Shown here one piece after another: positions 59,789 to 64,000 of a DNA stretch of 64,000 nt. Origin of the DNA: Erigeron canadensis (Eukaryota; Streptophyta; Magnoliopsida; Asterales; Asteraceae). Each line of letters begins with the position of its first letter. Position 1 is the stretch's first letter. The notes beneath the pieces were generated by a model. It was not told the DNA's origin. It saw nothing but the letters and a program-made list of their open reading frames with translations, and made no database searches. The translations under genes and the position numbers were made by a program. The stretch lies in assembly GCF_010389155.1 (NCBI RefSeq), contig NC_057765.1, positions 39,575,559 through 39,639,558 on the forward strand. The letters are read 5' to 3'.

Positions 59789-62007
59789 AGTTAAATCTCT
59801 GTCACAACTTACAACAATGACACATTGACACATACATAGAAAAAAGCTAGAGAAAGAGGAGCTGAGGTTAAATTCATCTTTAACTATAAGAGCCCTGTAT
59901 TGTAAATTAAGTAGATGGTGAGAAAAATCAAAGCAGAAATGAAATAAAATCTAAACAAAAAGTGAAAAATCAATTGTTTTGGTTTTGGTTTTTGAAAAAC
60001 TTTTTTTTTTTATTTGGTTTTATTTTGGTGTAACATGACAAATTGATCTATAAAAATGAAAAACGAACCAAAACTGTGTAGTTTTGTTTATCGTTTATTT
60101 AATAATATCTAGGATAAAGTATACGGAAGGTACGCGTGTTTTATTCGAGATGATTGGTTTCATACCGAAATTATACACTTTCCCACCCAGACTATACCTA
60201 CACGTACCATCTGTGTAACTTACTCGATGGTCAAGTCCGAGTGGAAAATTACGTCAGTGTAAGTATGGTTCGGATGGGAAAACGTAAAACTTAGGATGTT
60301 AGTCGTTAAAAAAAAGATGCAAGTAACTAGGTATGAAACTGGTATTTTTTTTTAATATAATGATATAGAGCAATGTATATCTTGCAACATTTACACTTTT
60401 CTGGTATAATAAAAGTAAATGTTTACGCAAAAATGAAATCTATCTATGATGATAATTGATATTCGTATCACAAAAGTTGATACGTTTACCACACAATACA
60501 ATTATTAAAGCATATTGTACACGTCAGATAAAGCATGTTTATGGTAGATTAATTAAAAATTATGGTAAAAATATCACCCCTGTAAATACGTAAGCCGGCA
60601 TACGTACGAAGCAAAGTTAACCAACCACCCAAATTAACTTTGAAGCTTTATCCTTGAAATCAGTTTGTTGCTTCTTCATCTAACTAACCGTCTCACAAGT
60701 ACCACGGGGACAGGTCAACATACAGCTAGTATTCTCTACTCCCCATATGTACTTCAGTAAGTAATATAGGGCCGAGGTCAATAGTGCACACTATGGGCAA
60801 TTTCAATCACCCCTAAATGGGATCTTTGCAATATATAAACCTACCAATTATATTGAACTTGAGACCTAAACCCAACACAATAATACGATTAACGATTGTT
60901 ACTAGTATGTACTATGTAGTGTCATCTAAATGAACGGCCCTTTGATAATTTTGGTGGGGAAAATCTTTGGCACGAACACCCAATTGGAGTCGGGTCTCCG
61001 CCTATAAGCTGTGAATATATTGTTCCCTTTTATATATCTCACCATTCGTTGTGCTAATTAAATCAAATTAATAACGTGGGGTTAGACTATTTGGTAAAGA
61101 TTTTTGTCTTTTGAGTAAAAACCAAGATTTAATACTTGACAATAGAGTAGTTTAGTATTACTTGGTGTAAGATTAACTTATACAAACATGCACTTTTAAC
61201 CTGCTTTGTTGGTAGCAATGTAATTAATTTGTACATGATACTTAATTGTTAGGAGGTGATACCACGGGGTCATAGGTATGAGTAAATAATAAGGAATGAA
61301 AATGTAATGAGAAATAGAATGAATATAAAAGAAATACAAAAGTTAATTAACAATCACTATTAATATACCGAGGTTAAGTATTATAAAACAAGTATTAAAG
61401 TAAAACAAATAGGATAATAACTTGACCTTTAGATCATGGTTAAATTGATGCACAAAGATTCACGAAGTAATTCATGCACGATGATTTTCATAGTGCACAG
61501 TGACTTTCAGTGAAAAGAAACTTATTATTTTTATTTATTTTACTTTAATACTTGTTTTATTTTACCTAAAACCTTAACATATATAATATTTTTTTAAAAA
61601 AAGAATTTACATTCTCACCCAATTTGTAGAGAATGGAGAGAATGAAAACTATTTTCGCTTCTCCATTCTCAATGTAACCAAACAATTAAGAAAAGTGTTT
61701 CTCATTTCCATTTCATAGTATCAAACACCCCTTTAGACTTGAAATTTAAATTACCGTGGTAAAACCGTTCTAAAAAATAAAAAAAATTACCGTGGTAAAA
61801 GAGAAACTTCCTAGCTGGGTCCAAGGACAAGACCCTTTTTGGGGGTCTCGAACTTCGCTTAGTGTGACTATCAAAATTTCGAATAATTGATACGAAAAGT
61901 CGACATCAACCTTACTGATGAACAACATTGTTAATATGTTATTTCATACACTTCATAATTATTTGCAACTTTTTTATAAATTTTTTTTACCGTTATATTG
62001 TAACTAA
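59789..62007. other. Intergenic, no gene seen
   Basis: About 2.2 kb. At 61664-61737 tctcaatgtaaccaaacaat and tatcaaacacccctttaga resemble the right end of a Tourist-like MITE, but the left end was not secured. No gene recognised. Confidence 0.4.
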
Positions 62008-62046
62008 CTAGATTTTAAACCCATGTCCAACACTGGACACGGGGTT
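62008..62046 (-). mobile_element. Helitron 3' terminus
   Basis: Minus strand: hairpin GTCCAGTGTTGGAC within a CCCCGTG...CATGGG stem, then TTTAAAATCTAG followed by T. The element extends rightward; its 5' end could not be fixed, and it may end before the next Helitron-like copy at 62955. Confidence 0.55.
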
Positions 62047-62954
62047 TATAATATTATCAATATAAATCTTCATACATTTAATTTATAAAAGTGTAATTTT
62101 GAAGATATACGGTTCTAAGTGTTATACATTGCAAGTTCTAGTACAATAATCACAGGTCATCACTGTCATTATTAGCTGAGACATATTAATGAAACTGTTT
62201 GTCATAATCGATCCACAAGGCGCATACTACAATAATTTCTCTATTATATAATTGTTTGAAACTAGATGTATTCATGATGTGATATTATTATGAAAGATAA
62301 TTAAGATTTAAAATATAACATACTTGTGATCATGTACTTAATATTCAAGTTTATGTATTTGTTCATGATATAGGCCCATATCACGAATGCATTTATTTTC
62401 AAGCACTTATCCTATGATATTAGATAACAATTAGAATTGTTTTCATATTTTTTGATAACAATTATGTCTCTTGATTTGAGTAACGGTTGTAACTTTAAAA
62501 ATTTAAATATAATGCCTTCGTAACTCTTCTAAAAAAATTTTTTAAAAAATCATCTCAAGTTGATGGTTAAAATTAAATATAAATTAAGTATTCATGATTA
62601 AAAAGTGTAAATTATAGATGGAAAAAAGTATAAATTAATGAGACTTTTTTTATAAATTAATATAAATATCAATCAATATAATAATATATTTGAATAATAA
62701 TTATTAGAATTTTTAATTTATAGTTAATCTAGATGGTGACATAAGCGAGAGTCAATTTGATTAAATTACAATTTAATTGGTTAACAAGTCATTAGTTCAA
62801 TTGTCTTATAATATATATTAAAATAATATTAAGATTATGGAGTATATTATCTTCAAGGAATGTTAAGTATGTAGATAATACTAGAATTAACCATCCTCTA
62901 GCAATCGGGTTCTTGATTTCGTAATAAGAATCAAAAAGCTATAGTACATATATT

Positions 62955-63771
62955 TATTATTAGTGTTTAAGCCCGTCCAACGAATGGATAGTCTTAAAAT
63001 ATATTAATCAAAGCTAATATGATTCGAGCAACCATCAATATGACCAATATCACAACTTAATCAATACGGAAGCTAAAGAAGCAATATATATAAATTAACT
63101 CTGTATAAATATTGATTCCAATTACCCCTCTTTTTTCAAACTTATTTAAATAAAAAATTTGCAACAAAGTATATAATTTCAAAAATACATACCAATTCAT
63201 CGACAAAGACCATCTCGAACGTTTTAATTTTTTTCGGGTTGTTCCACTTCAAAACAATCCATACATGCACAACACGGAATCGTAGATTATGGTTAATATG
63301 TGTTGGCTTAAGTTTTTCAAGATAAAATAATGTGGTCTTGTCTTTTGTTGTTGTATAAGAAGCCATAACGAACCTGAGATGAAAAACAAGTTAAATTAAA
63401 AGAGATAATAATAACAATAACATAAGAATTAAATATTAAATAATAATAATAACGATTATATATGAACAAAATATATAAATAAAAAAACCCTTTTGGTAAT
63501 TGATCGTATGGTTTTTTTTGCCGTAGTTTTTTTTTTTTTTTTTGAAAATATGCAATGATTTTTTCTAAGTTGTATATATTGATAAATATTTTTTTGGGAG
63601 ACTTTTAAGAATAAAAAGAGATTTTAATTAATAATAAGGTTGACCATTTATTAAATTAAATAAAAAATTAAAAAAATAGAGGATTAATAAGGATGGAGAA
63701 TTATGCTTAAAGAGAGGGATTAGGAGTGTCAAATGTACCCCAACTTCCTCTTTTAGTTATTATATATAAAT
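62955..63771 (-). mobile_element. Helitron-like element with RPA-type OB-fold exon
   Basis: Minus-strand start near 63771 (tataataactaaaagaggaa) and end near 62955 (ccattcgttggacgggctta). It matches the plus-strand element at 23914-24478 at both ends and across the internal exon. It carries an intact first exon of an RPA-like gene. Helitrons of plants often carry RPA-like genes, which supports the class; no Rep/helicase is present here. Confidence 0.65.
63193..63366 (-). CDS. RPA1-like / DUF223 OB-fold exon (gene fragment)
   Basis: Open frame from ATG at 63366 to a GTATGT donor at 63192-63187, 58 codons: MASYTTTKDKTTLFYLEKLK, then RFRVVHVWIVLKWNNPKKIK and FEMVFVDEL. The pattern '(R)VVxVWxVxxxxNPxKxxxFEMVxVDE' is the first strand pair of the single-strand-DNA-binding OB fold found in RPA70 and the many DUF223 proteins linked to plant Helitrons. 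No second exon could be joined, so it is probably a fragment carried by the element and not a working gene. Confidence 0.55.
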
Positions 63772-64000
63772 ACGAAAAAAGAGTTCGTAACATTGTGAAT
63801 GGCCTAAATTTTGGTCATGAAAAATTAACAAAATAATTAATGGCTAAGTGTATATGATCCGAGAATAAATCGTGAGTAATATATCCGTGAGAAAATTTTG
63901 TATCAACCCCATCTTAGAAAAATAGATAGATTTTCTCGTTGTTTACTTTCAAATAAAACCATTTCTTTTTTTCTTTTACTTTGGTTAATGATAATAATGG
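63772..64000. other. Right edge, no gene seen
   Basis: AT-rich flank of the Helitron-like element. Nothing recognised before the window ends. Confidence 0.4.

Overview
The window is nuclear DNA of a flowering plant. Its genes are split by many short introns with GT-AG borders, and their proteins are typical of eudicots: an arabinogalactan-protein galactosyltransferase of the HPGT type, an ABCC10-like full ABC transporter, a FAR1/FHY3-type transposase, F-box remnants and a class III LRR receptor-like kinase. The repeat content (Helitrons, hAT, MULE, Tourist-like MITEs, tRNA-SINEs, LINE, solo LTR) fits a medium-sized asterid genome. I lean towards Asteraceae from the look of the repeats, but that is an impression and not proven.

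Layout. Positions 1-1400 (minus) hold the 5' part of a ubiquitin-conjugating enzyme E2 that runs off the left edge. 1960-4340 is packed with small DNA transposons. 4750-7529 (minus) is a two-exon LRR receptor pseudokinase. 10499-10570 (plus) is an initiator tRNA-Met gene. 10929-12623 (minus) is a seven-exon glucose-6-phosphate 1-epimerase. 14082-19433 (minus) is a twelve-exon hydroxyproline O-galactosyltransferase. 19620-30170 is almost entirely mobile DNA: a decayed Harbinger-like gene pair, SINEs, MITEs, Helitrons, and a 3.5 kb MULE with FAR1-type transposase exons. 30692-33473 (plus) is a six-exon V-ATPase subunit E gene. 34419-35640 (minus) is a broken F-box-associated gene. 36800-47000 holds long foldback elements and a solo LTR. 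49473-55494 (plus) is an eleven-exon ABCC transporter. 55800-64000 has no intact gene, only a truncated LINE and Helitron pieces, one with an RPA-like OB-fold exon.

The genes are unrelated housekeeping or cell-surface functions, each with its own promoter; I see no gene cluster or pathway unit. Two have indirect endomembrane links (the Golgi galactosyltransferase and the V-ATPase), but adjacency is probably chance. I rebuilt exons by eye from GT-AG signals and reading-frame continuity, and every intact model keeps frame through all joins. No wholly new system stands out. The most unusual items are the very long foldbacks at 40.1-41.4 kb and 36.8-37.3 kb, the head-to-tail Helitron pair, the two Helitron-like copies sharing an RPA exon, and the TIR-bounded MULE whose transposase stops before its last catalytic residue.
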